Source: CAZKWG01 sp964615375 (GTDB lineage: Bacteria > Myxococcota_A > UBA796 > CAZKWG01). Taken from it: DNA of 64,000 nucleotides. Each line of letters starts with the position of its first letter. Positions within the stretch are counted from its first letter, which is position 1. A program made the position numbers and the translations under genes. The stretch lies in the NCBI GenBank assembly GCA_964615375.1, contig CAZTOW010000014.1:113006-177005 (forward strand), written 5' to 3'. Positions 48,578-57,658 of the stretch are shown piece by piece. The notes beneath the pieces were generated by a model. That model was not told where the DNA came from and searched no databases. It saw nothing but the letters and a program-made list of their open reading frames with translations.

Positions 48578-49594
48578 ATGAGGCGGTCCCCCCTGCTCCC
48601 GCTCGCCATCCTCTGGTCGGCCGCTGCCGCCGCCGGCCCCGCCGCCTACTACCACCCGGACACGGTGGCCGAGCAGAGCGTGCGCTTCGCCCAGAGCGCC
48701 GAGCAGGCGGGCGGCGCCTTCGACCGGGCTCAGCAGGAGGTCGGGCAGCTCGGCCGCGCGCTGGAGGAGCTCGAGGCGGGGATGGGGATGCTGGGCGACA
48801 GCGCCCCGGAGGCCAGCCGGGCCTGGGCGGAGCAGACCCGCAAGGAGGGGCTGGCGCAGTTCGTGAGCGTGCAGCGCTTCGTGGACGCCATCCAGACCGA
48901 CTACTCCGGGGCCTTCGAGGCGGCCCTGAAGCGCGCGCTCCCCAAGGTGTCGGGCGGCGGCGGCGGGGGTGTGGCGGTCTGCAAGCCGTCGGGTCCGCGC
49001 ATGGGTCCGGGCGGCGGCGGCGGGAGCCGGAGCTGCGAGGGTCAGGACCTCAGCCCGGCCCTGGCGAAGGCCATCGACGCCGACGCCGAGCTGGAGCGCG
49101 CTCTCGCCGAGATCATGGGCCGGAGCTGGCCCTCCATCGCGCTGACGCCCGCGCCCCAGCCGGTGGTCGCCCTGACCGGCACGGAGCGCTGGATCTCGGC
49201 CAGCGCGCTGGTCGACACCTTCCTGGCGGACCGGGTCTCCGCGCGGACGGAGCTGCTGGAGGATGGACAGTCCGAGCTGGAGGACGGGATCGAGGCGGGC
49301 GACGCGGCGGCCATCCAGAAGGCCAGCGCGATGAAGGAGGCCTACCTCAAGGGGCTGGGCGAGGACGGAGCGGCCCTGCGCGCCGCGGCCACGGAGGCGC
49401 TGGCGCGCGCCGCGAAGAAGGGGAGCCTGCCCGGCGGGGTCGGCGTTTGCGCAAACCCGCGCGCCCTGGGCGGGTGCCCGGGCGATGACATCAGCGAGGC
49501 GGCCCTCCCCGTGCTGAAGGCCGACAAGAAGCTGGTCCACGCGCTCGAAGCCTATCTTCGGGCCCACCCCCTCCCCTCGGAGGGCTCCCCCTAG
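48578..49594 (+). CDS. Exported helical protein of unknown function
   Basis: A 338-residue protein with signal peptide ending near AAAAAG. The mature part is helical (VRFAQSAEQAGGAFDRAQQE; LEDGQSELEDGIEAGDAAAI) with a Gly-rich, two-Cys loop in the middle (about residues 127-150) and VGVCANPRALGGCPG near the end, so four Cys may form disulfides. No family recognised. Probably periplasmic. It is divergent from holB and precedes the pseudokinase by 115 bases. Confidence 0.65.
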   Translation: MRRSPLLPLAILWSAAAAAGPAAYYHPDTVAEQSVRFAQSAEQAGGAFDRAQQEVGQLGRALEELEAGMGMLGDSAPEASRAWAEQTRKEGLAQFVSVQRFVDAIQTDYSGAFEAALKRALPKVSGGGGGGVAVCKPSGPRMGPGGGGGSRSCEGQDLSPALAKAIDADAELERALAEIMGRSWPSIALTPAPQPVVALTGTERWISASALVDTFLADRVSARTELLEDGQSELEDGIEAGDAAAIQKASAMKEAYLKGLGEDGAALRAAATEALARAAKKGSLPGGVGVCANPRALGGCPGDDISEAALPVLKADKKLVHALEAYLRAHPLPSEGSP

Positions 49595-49661
49595 ACAGGG
49601 TGGCGCGGACATTTCGCTTTTCACGGAGGCCGTGCTACCGTATTGTCAGGGGCGCTGAACA

Positions 49662-49682
49662 CCATCCCTCCAATGGGGATGG
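49662..49682 (+). promoter_or_regulatory. Leader hairpin upstream of the pseudokinase gene
   Basis: CCATCCC and GGGATGG form a 7-bp stem with a 7-base loop, 28 bases upstream of the ATG. Possible 5' UTR element. Confidence 0.35.
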
Positions 49683-49709
49683 CCGCTGCTGAGACCCCAC
49701 AACAAGCTG

Positions 49710-52523
49710 ATGTCCTTCCCGCTGCGCTTCGGTCCCTGTTGGCTGGACTCGGTCCTCGCGAGTGGACAGAGCAGCCTCCTCTTCCGGGCTCACCCAGCGA
49801 GCGGTGACGGCGCGGACACCTCCCGTCCGCTGGCGGTGAAGATCCCGTTTCTGTATCTGCAGCGGAGCACCGGCTTCCGGCAGATCTTCCAGGAGCGGAT
49901 GGCGGCGCTGGCCGAGGTGTCGCACCCCGGGCTGGTCCCGGTGGAGGCCTCGGGGCGCGCGGGCGGGCTGGCCTGGGTGGCGAGCCCGCAGCTCGAGTGC
50001 TGGGACGCCGCGGCGGCGCTGGCGAGCATCCAGCAGGGCGGACCACGCCCCAGCCCGCGTCAGACGCTGTCTCTGGGGCTGAGGCTCTGCGAGGCGCTCG
50101 ACGCGCTGCACCAGCACAGCACGGAGAGCGGCCCGCTGGTCCACGGGGAGCTGCGCCCGGGCAAGATCCTCTTCCTCTCGAATGGATCGCCGCTGCTTCT
50201 GGTGGCGAGCGCGGTGACGGCCGCCGCGGGGGAGCGGAGCTCAGCCTCCAGCGCCGAGCGCTTCGCCTGGCGCGCGCCCGAGCAGCTCCTCCGCCAGCCG
50301 GAGACGATCCGCACGGACGTCCGCGGTCTGGCTCTCATCCTCTTCGTGCTCGTCACGGGCTCCAACCCCTTCCAGCGGCGGACCACCGCCCGGACCTGCA
50401 GCGCGATCCTCCAGGATCAGGTGCTCTTCGAGGGGGACGCGCAGCTCTCCAAGGAGCTGAGCGCGCTGCTGCGCGCCGCGATGTCCTCGGACCCCGAGCG
50501 ACGCCCCGCGGACATGGGCGCGCTGCGGCAGGCGCTGGAGGCCGAGCTCGGCCGCCTCGGCGGTGAGGAGTCCTGGACCCCCTGGCTGGTGACCCTGCGC
50601 GCCGGCTGGCCCTCCCCGGACGAGGAGGGGCGCCCGAACCCCGAGCGGGACGCCCTGGTCGCCCGCCTGGTCCGCGACGCCCCGCGCGCCGAGGGCGCCG
50701 AGCCCGCCCGCGCCGAGCCCGCGCCCGCCCCAGAGCCTGCGCCTGCCCCGCCGCCCGAGCCCCGCCCGGAGCCGCCCCCACCGCGCGCGACCGAGCTGGA
50801 CCGCGGCTTCGAGAGCGAGCCCACCGTGCTCGTGGGCTCCAGCCCGGGCCGCGGTGAGCCGGCGGGCTTCACCCTGGTCCCCGACGACGTCGAGGTAGAG
50901 GCCGCGCGCCCCGTGCGCATCGCCCAGCTCGCCGGCCGCGCCCTGCCTCCCCTCGACGAGGAGCCCCGCACGGCTGAGGTGGAGCGCGAGCGCACCCAGG
51001 AGGCGCTCTTCGAGCCCACCTCGGAGTGGACGGCGGAGGCCAGCTACGAGCCCACGGCGGAGCGGACCTCCGAGCGCACTGAGGATCTCCCGGCCCCTGA
51101 GCGCCGCGCGCGCCGCCAGGCCAAGATGCTGGGCGCGGGAGAGGCGGTGGACAGCAGCTTCGTGCTGGTCACCGACGAGCTCACCGCCAGCGCGGGCGTG
51201 GTCGTCGCCTCCGAGGCGGCGGGCCAGAAGGAGTCGCTCCCCGAGCGCCTGAGCTGGCCCCCTCCCCCCACGCCGCTCGGCGAGCCGGAGGATGACGACT
51301 TCATCCCCGCCCTCTCCGAGGAGGAGTGCCTGGCCGAGCTCGCCCGCGAGCAGGCGGCGCGCGAGGAGGACGAGGAGGAGATCGAGGAGAGCGCCACGCC
51401 CATCGGCGAGGAGCTCCCGCCGCTCCCCGTGCAGCCCGCCGTAGTGCAGATCGCCCGCCCCGGCGCCAGCGCGCGGGCCGAGTCCACGCAGCTCCCGCCG
51501 CTGCCGGAGACCACCGGGCCCATCTCCACGCTCCCGACGGTGATCAACCAGCCCTCGCCGACGCGGCCGAAGGCCCCCCCGGCGCCGCCCCCCGAGCCGA
51601 CGAGGGCCCCCGAGCCCGTCAAGGCCCCCGAGCCGCCCCGGAAGACGGAGCCGCCGAGGCCGCCCGAGCCCACCCGGCCCCCGCCCGAGCCGCCCCGGAA
51701 GACGGAGCCACCCCGACCCGTCGAGCCCCCGCCGGCTCCCGCGACGAAGCCCCCCGCGGAGCCGCCGAAGATCCACATCCGGCCCCCGCGGACGGAGAGC
51801 GGCGGGAACAAGGGCGTCTACGCCGCGGTGGCGGTGGCCTTCCTGCTGATGCTGGTGGTGGGCCTGCGCCTGGGCGGCGTGATCGGAGGAGGCGAGCCGA
51901 CCCCTGAGCCCGAGCGCACGACGGTGGACGTGCCGGTGAAGCCGCCGGAGACGACCACGCAGGGCTCGGAGCCTCCGCCGAACACGACGCCCGAGCCGTT
52001 GGTGGAGACGCCGCCGACGGGCGATCCCGTGGCCGACGCGACCACGCCCCCCGAGCAGACGCCGGAGCAGGGCGGGACCACGACGACCCCGCCCGACGCC
52101 GGTCAGACCGACCCGAAGGCCGAGGCCGGGACGAAGCCCACCAGCAAGGGCGAGCGCACGAAGACGCCCGATGACAGCGCGGGCCCGCCGGGCCTGGTCT
52201 CCTTGAAGGCGGACACCGGATCGGAGACGGCAATCAACATCCGCGGCACGATGCGCGGCAGCTTCGGGCGCCCCGACGCCAGCAAGGTCCCGGGCGCCGG
52301 GGTCAACGGCGGCGACCAGTACGTGCTGACCTTCCAGGGCGTCGAGTCGCAGATGAAGATCACGCGGTTGAACGTTCAGTCTCCGCTGGTCAGCAGCGTG
52401 CAGATCTCCAGCGCGCCGGGCTCGCTCACGCTGATGGTGAATATCGCGCCGGGCTGCAACGTCAGCTATGACGCGATCCCCGGCAGCGGCTCCTTCCGCA
52501 TCCGCGTGTCCAAGGGCGGCTGA
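49710..52523 (+). CDS. Transmembrane pseudokinase with periplasmic C-terminal domain
   Basis: A 937-residue protein. The N-terminal about 280 residues have the Ser/Thr-kinase fold: VAIK-type Lys44 in LAVKIPF, a helix-C Glu in IFQERMAAL, and APE as WRAPEQLL. Catalytic parts are degraded: HRD reads LVHGELRPGKI (Asp replaced by Glu147), and DFG is replaced by LVASAVTAA. So it is likely a pseudokinase. A long Pro/Glu-rich region (about 320-690) follows, then a membrane helix (VYAAVAVAFLLMLVVGLRLG, about 702-722), another Pro/Thr linker, and a C-terminal beta domain (about 835-937) resembling AMIN-type modules. It probably transmits a signal across the inner membrane by binding. Confidence 0.8.
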   Translation: MSFPLRFGPCWLDSVLASGQSSLLFRAHPASGDGADTSRPLAVKIPFLYLQRSTGFRQIFQERMAALAEVSHPGLVPVEASGRAGGLAWVASPQLECWDAAAALASIQQGGPRPSPRQTLSLGLRLCEALDALHQHSTESGPLVHGELRPGKILFLSNGSPLLLVASAVTAAAGERSSASSAERFAWRAPEQLLRQPETIRTDVRGLALILFVLVTGSNPFQRRTTARTCSAILQDQVLFEGDAQLSKELSALLRAAMSSDPERRPADMGALRQALEAELGRLGGEESWTPWLVTLRAGWPSPDEEGRPNPERDALVARLVRDAPRAEGAEPARAEPAPAPEPAPAPPPEPRPEPPPPRATELDRGFESEPTVLVGSSPGRGEPAGFTLVPDDVEVEAARPVRIAQLAGRALPPLDEEPRTAEVERERTQEALFEPTSEWTAEASYEPTAERTSERTEDLPAPERRARRQAKMLGAGEAVDSSFVLVTDELTASAGVVVASEAAGQKESLPERLSWPPPPTPLGEPEDDDFIPALSEEECLAELAREQAAREEDEEEIEESATPIGEELPPLPVQPAVVQIARPGASARAESTQLPPLPETTGPISTLPTVINQPSPTRPKAPPAPPPEPTRAPEPVKAPEPPRKTEPPRPPEPTRPPPEPPRKTEPPRPVEPPPAPATKPPAEPPKIHIRPPRTESGGNKGVYAAVAVAFLLMLVVGLRLGGVIGGGEPTPEPERTTVDVPVKPPETTTQGSEPPPNTTPEPLVETPPTGDPVADATTPPEQTPEQGGTTTTPPDAGQTDPKAEAGTKPTSKGERTKTPDDSAGPPGLVSLKADTGSETAINIRGTMRGSFGRPDASKVPGAGVNGGDQYVLTFQGVESQMKITRLNVQSPLVSSVQISSAPGSLTLMVNIAPGCNVSYDAIPGSGSFRIRVSKGG

Positions 52524-52542
52524 CTACCAGATCTCCAGCCGC
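52516..52542. terminator. 7-bp stem at pseudokinase/lptD stops
   Basis: GCGGCTG and CAGCCGC flank 13 bases that hold the ends of two convergent genes. Perfect pairing, no U tract. Confidence 0.45.
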
Positions 52543-54353
52543 GCGCCCAGATCCGGGAGCGCGCGGTCCTCGGAGGTAGCGCCGCTGAGCTCCAGCTCGA
52601 CGCAGTCGCAGAGCGGGCGCCAGCGGAGCGCGAGGGTCTGGCTCTGGAGCCCGCCCTCCTCCAGATCCACCAGCCCTCGCCAGGAGGGCCGGAGCGAGGC
52701 CAGCTTCCCGGGCAGGGTCCAGGCCAGCTCTCCGCGGGCGACCGCCAGCGCCTCGTCGCGCGCGGCCCCCACCATCACGCGCAGCTGTCCGTCATCCCAG
52801 CCCGCCGAGCCCTCCTGGAGCGCGCGATCGGCCTGAGCCCGCGCGGCCCAGGGTCCAGCCTGGAGGCGCAGCTCCCCCTGGGGGTCGAGGCCGTCCTCTC
52901 CCCAGGGGAGCTGGACCCGACCGGAGATGGGGACGCCGGCCACGGTGACCCGGCGGAGGCTCAGCGTGGGCCCGAGCCTCCAGGCGGACCAGAGCGCCTC
53001 GTCCGGGCGGCGCAGATCGGGCTCCCCCCAGGTGAGCGCGCCGTCAGCGGCGAGGCCCGCGTCCAGGAGCAGGTAGCCCGCGCCGGAGGGCGCCCACATC
53101 GGCACCGCGAGGCCCAGGGCCGCCTGCCCCTGCCCCCAGGGCGCGCCGTCCAACCAGCTCGCGCCGCGCCCGGCGAGCGCCCCCTCCACCCGAACGGCCC
53201 CGAGCTCACGCCCGCCGGAGAGCTGGCCCTCGACCCGCGCCCGGCTGGCGGCGGGATCGCTCTGGAGCGCGCCCTCCCCGTCGGCGAAGGCGTCCCAGCC
53301 CGCCCCCCCGCGCGCCGCCAGCGGGCCCAGCCCCCCGCCCCAGGCCAGCGCGGCCCCCACGGGGTGCTGCCCCAGGGCCTCGTCCCCCTGGAAGGTGTCG
53401 GAGAGCACGCGCAGCGGCCCGTAGCCGGCGTGCAGCAAAGCCTCGGTCCAGGGGGCCCGGCGGGCCAGGAAGCTGTCGCCCAGGTCCGCGCCGTAGTCCG
53501 GGTCGCTCCAGACCAGCGCGTCCGCGCCGATCCGCGCCCGCCCGGTGGCCTGCCGGTGCTGCCAGGAGAGGGCGCCGCGGGGGGCGTCCTGGAGCAGATC
53601 CCAGCCCCCGGCCGCGCCCAGGCTGCCGCCCTGGCCCTGGGGCAGGGCGTAGCGGAGCTCGGAGAGCAGGCGGGGGCCGCGGGCGGTGCGCAGCTCCGGG
53701 GTCAGGGTCCAGTCGGCCGCCGGCCCGAGGGTCAGGTAGACGGGCAGCCCGAGGCGCAGCCCGTCCTCCCCGTAGCCGACCAGGGGCAGCAGCAGCCCGG
53801 AGCGGCGCTCGGCCAGCGGGATGCTACCCGCCGGGACGGGGAGGACCCGCCGGTCGCAGATGGAGATCCACCCGCCCGTGAAGCGCACCTCCTCGTCCAG
53901 GCGGACGTGGACCTCGCGCGCCTCGACCGCCCAGGGCGCGGGGGCGCAGGCGCAGGTGCTGACGCGCACGCCCTCGCCGGAGAGCTCGCCCTCGCCGAGC
54001 CAGGAGAGCGCGTCGCCTTGGACCTGGAGACGCCCGTCCTGACCCCGATAGCTGCCCTCCAGCACCACGCCCTGTCCGGCGCCCAGATCGATCTCGGCCC
54101 GGGAGAAGCTGAGCTGGCCCTCGGGGCGCGTCCAGGTCCCGTCGTCTACGGTCAGCAGGCCGCTCTCCAGGTCGTAGCGGAAGCGCGCGCCGGTGGCCCG
54201 CTGATCGTCCAGCGTGACCTCCACCCCGCCCGCGCCCGTGGCCACCCCGTCGCGGAGCTCGAGGGTCTGGGCCCGAAGCACCGCCTCGCCGGCCCACGCG
54301 GCGCCCGAGGCCAGCAGGCCGAGCAGGGCGAGCCCGGCCCGCCGCGCGCTCAA
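52524..54353 (-). CDS. lptD: LPS-assembly outer-membrane protein LptD-like
   Basis: A 609-residue outer-membrane protein. A signal peptide (GLALLGLLASGAAWAGE) is followed by an OstA/LptA-like beta-jellyroll (VLRAQTLELRDGVATGAGGV, RYDLESGLLTVDDG), then VSTCACAPAPWAVEA and VPAGSIPLAERRSGLLLPLVG, matching the conserved start of the LptD barrel. The C-terminus ends in a barrel strand with final aromatic Trp (LGARLEIW). Shorter than E. coli LptD (784). Starts at TTG in a 4-base overlap with folC. Moves LPS or a related lipid to the outer leaflet with LptE. Confidence 0.78.
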   Translation of the reverse strand: MSARRAGLALLGLLASGAAWAGEAVLRAQTLELRDGVATGAGGVEVTLDDQRATGARFRYDLESGLLTVDDGTWTRPEGQLSFSRAEIDLGAGQGVVLEGSYRGQDGRLQVQGDALSWLGEGELSGEGVRVSTCACAPAPWAVEAREVHVRLDEEVRFTGGWISICDRRVLPVPAGSIPLAERRSGLLLPLVGYGEDGLRLGLPVYLTLGPAADWTLTPELRTARGPRLLSELRYALPQGQGGSLGAAGGWDLLQDAPRGALSWQHRQATGRARIGADALVWSDPDYGADLGDSFLARRAPWTEALLHAGYGPLRVLSDTFQGDEALGQHPVGAALAWGGGLGPLAARGGAGWDAFADGEGALQSDPAASRARVEGQLSGGRELGAVRVEGALAGRGASWLDGAPWGQGQAALGLAVPMWAPSGAGYLLLDAGLAADGALTWGEPDLRRPDEALWSAWRLGPTLSLRRVTVAGVPISGRVQLPWGEDGLDPQGELRLQAGPWAARAQADRALQEGSAGWDDGQLRVMVGAARDEALAVARGELAWTLPGKLASLRPSWRGLVDLEEGGLQSQTLALRWRPLCDCVELELSGATSEDRALPDLGARLEIW

Positions 54354-55615
54354 CCCGCCGCCAGAATGTCCCTCACGGCGCCCGCAAGGAACACCGAGCC
54401 CGCCACGATCACCAGCGCCTCGCCGTCGCGCACGGCCGGCAGGGCCTCCTCGATGGGCCCCACGGGGAGCACCGGGATCCCGAAGGAGACGAGCTGCTCC
54501 GCCAGCTCTCCCGCCGAGCAGGCCCGCGGGTGCGCGCACTGGGTGGTGAAGACCCGGTCCACGCAGGAGCGCAGCGCCGCGCCCACGGCCCGCGCGTCCT
54601 TGTCGCTGGACATGCCCAGCAGCAGGTAGCGCGGCCGATCCCGGGGGAGCTCACGCAGGAAGTCCGCCAGGCGCGCCGCCCCGTCGGCGTTGTGCGCCGC
54701 GTCCACCAGCACGTCCGGCGCCAGCCACTCGATGCGCCCGGGGAGCGTGACCTGCGCCAGGCCCTCGCGGATGGCCCGCTCGGAGACGGCGAGCTGGGGC
54801 GGGAGGTGGTGCAGGATCCCGAGGGCGACCCCGGCGTTCTCCAGCTGGTGCTCGCCCAGCATGGGGATGCTGAGGTCCTTGAGCACCGTGCCGCCGCAGG
54901 TGAAGGTGAAGGCGTGGTTCCGGCCCTTGACCCGGTAGCCTTCGCCGGGCTCGACCAGAGGCGTCCCGCGCTCTCCGGCGATGGCCCGCACGACCCGCAG
55001 GGCGGGGGGCTTGAGCGGCCCGAGGACCGCCGGCCTGCCCGACTTGAAGATCCCAGCTTTCTCCGCCGCGATGCTGGCGAGATCCGGCCCCAGCTTGTCC
55101 GTGTGATCCAGCCCGATGCTGACCACGGCGCTGACCACGGCGTCCACCACGTTGGTCGCGTCCAGGCGCCCGCCCAGCCCGACCTCGACCACGGCCACGT
55201 CCACCTTCTGCCGGGCGAACCACAGGAAGGCCGCGGCGGTCACCACCTCGAAGTAGGTGAGCACGCGGTCCTCGGGCATGTCCTCCTGGCCGCGGGCCCA
55301 GGCCCGCCGCGCCAGATCCACGTCCTGGAGCAGCGCGTCCAGCTCCTCATCGGAGATGTCCTGGCCGTTCACGCTCATCCGCTCGTTGACCTGCTGCAGG
55401 TGCGGCGAGATGGTGACGCCCACGCGGTAACCCTCGGCCCGCAGCACCTCCGCCACCATGCGCGTGGTGCTGAACTTGCCGTTGGTCCCGCCGACGTGGA
55501 CGGAGGGGAAGGCGCGGTGCGGCGCGCCGAGTCCGTCCAGGAAGCCCTGCATCCGGTCCAGCCCGAGGTGGATGCCGAAGCGGGCGAGCTGTCTCAGCAG
55601 CGGATGTTCGGTCAC
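54350..55615 (-). CDS. folC: Dihydrofolate/folylpolyglutamate synthase
   Basis: A 421-residue Mur-ligase-type enzyme. VGGTNGKFSTTRMVAEVL is the P-loop, with Phe where the family has Gly (GTNGKGST). VEVGLGGRLDATNVV and VSIGLDHTDKLG are family signatures, and LVDAAHNADGAARL is the C-terminal one. It adds Glu to dihydropteroate or folates. The ATG overlaps the accD stop by 4 bases; the accD-folC order is common in bacteria. The P-loop change may affect ATP binding but all other motifs are intact. Confidence 0.92.
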   Translation of the reverse strand: MTEHPLLRQLARFGIHLGLDRMQGFLDGLGAPHRAFPSVHVGGTNGKFSTTRMVAEVLRAEGYRVGVTISPHLQQVNERMSVNGQDISDEELDALLQDVDLARRAWARGQEDMPEDRVLTYFEVVTAAAFLWFARQKVDVAVVEVGLGGRLDATNVVDAVVSAVVSIGLDHTDKLGPDLASIAAEKAGIFKSGRPAVLGPLKPPALRVVRAIAGERGTPLVEPGEGYRVKGRNHAFTFTCGGTVLKDLSIPMLGEHQLENAGVALGILHHLPPQLAVSERAIREGLAQVTLPGRIEWLAPDVLVDAAHNADGAARLADFLRELPRDRPRYLLLGMSSDKDARAVGAALRSCVDRVFTTQCAHPRACSAGELAEQLVSFGIPVLPVGPIEEALPAVRDGEALVIVAGSVFLAGAVRDILAAG

Positions 55616-56478
55616 GCGGGATCCGTGAGCAGGTGCAGGACGCGCGCGAGGGTTCCGCGCAGGTCGGCGCGCGGCACGATGCGGTCGATCATGCCGTGCT
55701 CCAGCAGGTACTCGCTGGTCTGGAAGCCGGGAGGCAGGGTCTCGCCGATGGTCTGCTCGACCACGCGCGGCCCGGCGAAGCCGATGAGCGCGTTCGGCTC
55801 GGCCACGATGAGATCACCCAGCATGGCGAAGCTGGCCGCCACCCCGCCCGTCGTGGGGTGCGTGAGCACGCTCAGGTAGGGCATCCCCGCCTCGTCGCGC
55901 AGGCGGGCGAGCGCGGCGCAGGTCTTGGCCATCTGCATGAGCGAGAGCACGCCCTCTTGCATGCGGGCGCCGCCCGACGCGCTGATGATGACGGCGGGCT
56001 GGCGTAGATCGATGGCCCGCTCGATCTGCCGCGTGATGGCCTCGCCCACCACCGAGCCCATGGATCCGCCCATGAAGCGGAAGTTGAAGGTCCCGATCTG
56101 CACGGGCACGCCGTCGATGGTGGCGGAGCCGGCGATGTAGGCGTCGCGCTCTCCGCACTCGCGGCGGGCGGCCTCCAGGCGCCGGTGGTAAGGCTTCTGG
56201 TCGGCGAAGCGCAGGGGGTCCTGCGGCGCGAGCCCGGCGTCGTGCCGCACGAAGCTGCCCTCATCCACGATGAGCGCGATGCGGTCGAGCGGATCGAGCT
56301 TCAGGTGGTAGCCGCAGGCCGAGCACACCTGGTGCGTCTCGCCGAGCGCCGCCTGGTAGAGGATGGCGCCGCAACCTGGACACTTCAGCCAGAGCTGGGG
56401 CGTGGAGCCCGAGCTCGGTCGGGTCCGGGGCTTGGGCTCTGGGGGTGGCTGCTCGAACCAGCGTGGACCGTCGGACAT
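55612..56478 (-). CDS. accD: Acetyl-CoA carboxylase carboxyltransferase beta subunit
   Basis: A 288-residue AccD. The zinc ribbon is CPGC...CSAC (LKCPGCGAILYQAAL, HQVCSACGYH). Crotonase-fold motifs are FNFRFMGGSMGSVVGE, VIISASGGARMQEG and VLTHPTTGGVAASFAMLGD. It transfers carboxyl from biotin to acetyl-CoA in fatty-acid synthesis, with AccA encoded elsewhere. The ATG at 56478 has GGAGG at good distance. First of accD-folC-lptD. Confidence 0.96.
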   Translation of the reverse strand: MSDGPRWFEQPPPEPKPRTRPSSGSTPQLWLKCPGCGAILYQAALGETHQVCSACGYHLKLDPLDRIALIVDEGSFVRHDAGLAPQDPLRFADQKPYHRRLEAARRECGERDAYIAGSATIDGVPVQIGTFNFRFMGGSMGSVVGEAITRQIERAIDLRQPAVIISASGGARMQEGVLSLMQMAKTCAALARLRDEAGMPYLSVLTHPTTGGVAASFAMLGDLIVAEPNALIGFAGPRVVEQTIGETLPPGFQTSEYLLEHGMIDRIVPRADLRGTLARVLHLLTDPA

Positions 56479-56557
56479 CGTGGACCTCCGCCCGATGGGC
56501 CGGAGCGGCGAGGGCACCAGGATAGCCCGCCAGCCTCGCGTCGTACAGGTCGCGCGC

Positions 56558-57658
56558 TCAGGCGGACCAGCGCCCCTGCGCCGTGAGCGCGTCGATGACC
56601 GCCTCGTGGATCCTGGGGCGAAGGGCTCGAAAGGCGCGATATCTGGGGCTCTCCGGGGCGCCGGGCACCGCGCCGCCCTCCACGAAGGGGTGGACCCGGT
56701 TGGCCAGGAAGGCCACGATCACGCCCTGCCGCGGCGCCATCCACAGGCTGCAGCCGGTGAAGCCCAGGTGCCCCACCCCGTCCATGGGCCAGCGCGGGCC
56801 CGCCGAGCAGGCCCCGGGGGTCGGACCGTCCCAGCCGAGCCGGTGCGAGCCCGGCCCCTGGTCGGAGAAGGCGCGCCGCACCAGCGCCGGATCCAGTCCC
56901 GCCTCCTCGCCCATCCAGGCGCGGAGCTGCCAGGCCGCCGCCGCCGCCACCGCCCGCGCCGAGCCGAAGAGCCCCGCGTGCGCGCTGAAGCCGCCCAGCG
57001 CCGCCGCGTTCAGGTCGTGGACCGTCCCCACCACCATGCCGCCGCGCACCGGGCAGAGCTCCGTGGCCGCCGCCCCGGGCCAGCCCCAGCGCAGGTCGGC
57101 CCCCGAGGGCACCCGCACGTGGCGCTCCCAGAGCCGGTCCAGGCGATCCCCGCCCGCCGCCTCCAGCGCGACGCCGAGCAGGAGGAAGCCGAGATCGCTG
57201 TAGAGGTGCCGCTCGCCCGGCGCCGCCACCACCGGCGTCGCCAGGGCCTCGGCCAGCAGCCGCCTCCGCGTGGCCTCCGTCCCCCAGGGGAGCCCGGTCG
57301 CCTGTGCGATCTCGTAGAGCGGGCGCCAGGCGGCGTAGCCCGAGGCATGCTGGAGGCAGTGGCGCGCGGTCACGCCCGAGGGCGCGTCCGGCACCCACTC
57401 GCTGAGCGGGGCGTCCAGGTCCAGCCGACCCGCCGCGTGCAGGGCGAGGGCCAGGGGGGCCCCGCAGAGGACCTTGGTCAGGCTGGCCAGATCCCAGGCC
57501 TGGTCGCGGCCCACGGGCCGGGGCCGGGGCACGCGCTCGGCGTACCCGCGGTCGCAGGCGTAGAGCTCGTCGGTGGCGGTGCGCACGCACACCGATGCGC
57601 CGCCCATCAGGCCCTGGCCGATGCCCTCGTCCAGCGCGCGCTCCAGCTCAGACCACAC
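56558..57658 (-). CDS. Serine beta-lactamase-family hydrolase
   Basis: A 366-residue protein of the class C beta-lactamase/esterase fold. S-x-x-K is in WDLASLTKVLCG, the Tyr motif is HLYSDLGFLLLG (YSD rather than YxN, as in EstB-like members), and HLGFTG gives the third H-x-G motif. No signal peptide is evident. It acts perhaps on a cell-wall or ester substrate in the cytoplasm. The GTG start overlaps the end of the LD-carboxypeptidase gene by 11 bases, linking it to wall recycling. Confidence 0.82.
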   Translation of the reverse strand: MWSELERALDEGIGQGLMGGASVCVRTATDELYACDRGYAERVPRPRPVGRDQAWDLASLTKVLCGAPLALALHAAGRLDLDAPLSEWVPDAPSGVTARHCLQHASGYAAWRPLYEIAQATGLPWGTEATRRRLLAEALATPVVAAPGERHLYSDLGFLLLGVALEAAGGDRLDRLWERHVRVPSGADLRWGWPGAAATELCPVRGGMVVGTVHDLNAAALGGFSAHAGLFGSARAVAAAAAWQLRAWMGEEAGLDPALVRRAFSDQGPGSHRLGWDGPTPGACSAGPRWPMDGVGHLGFTGCSLWMAPRQGVIVAFLANRVHPFVEGGAVPGAPESPRYRAFRALRPRIHEAVIDALTAQGRWSA

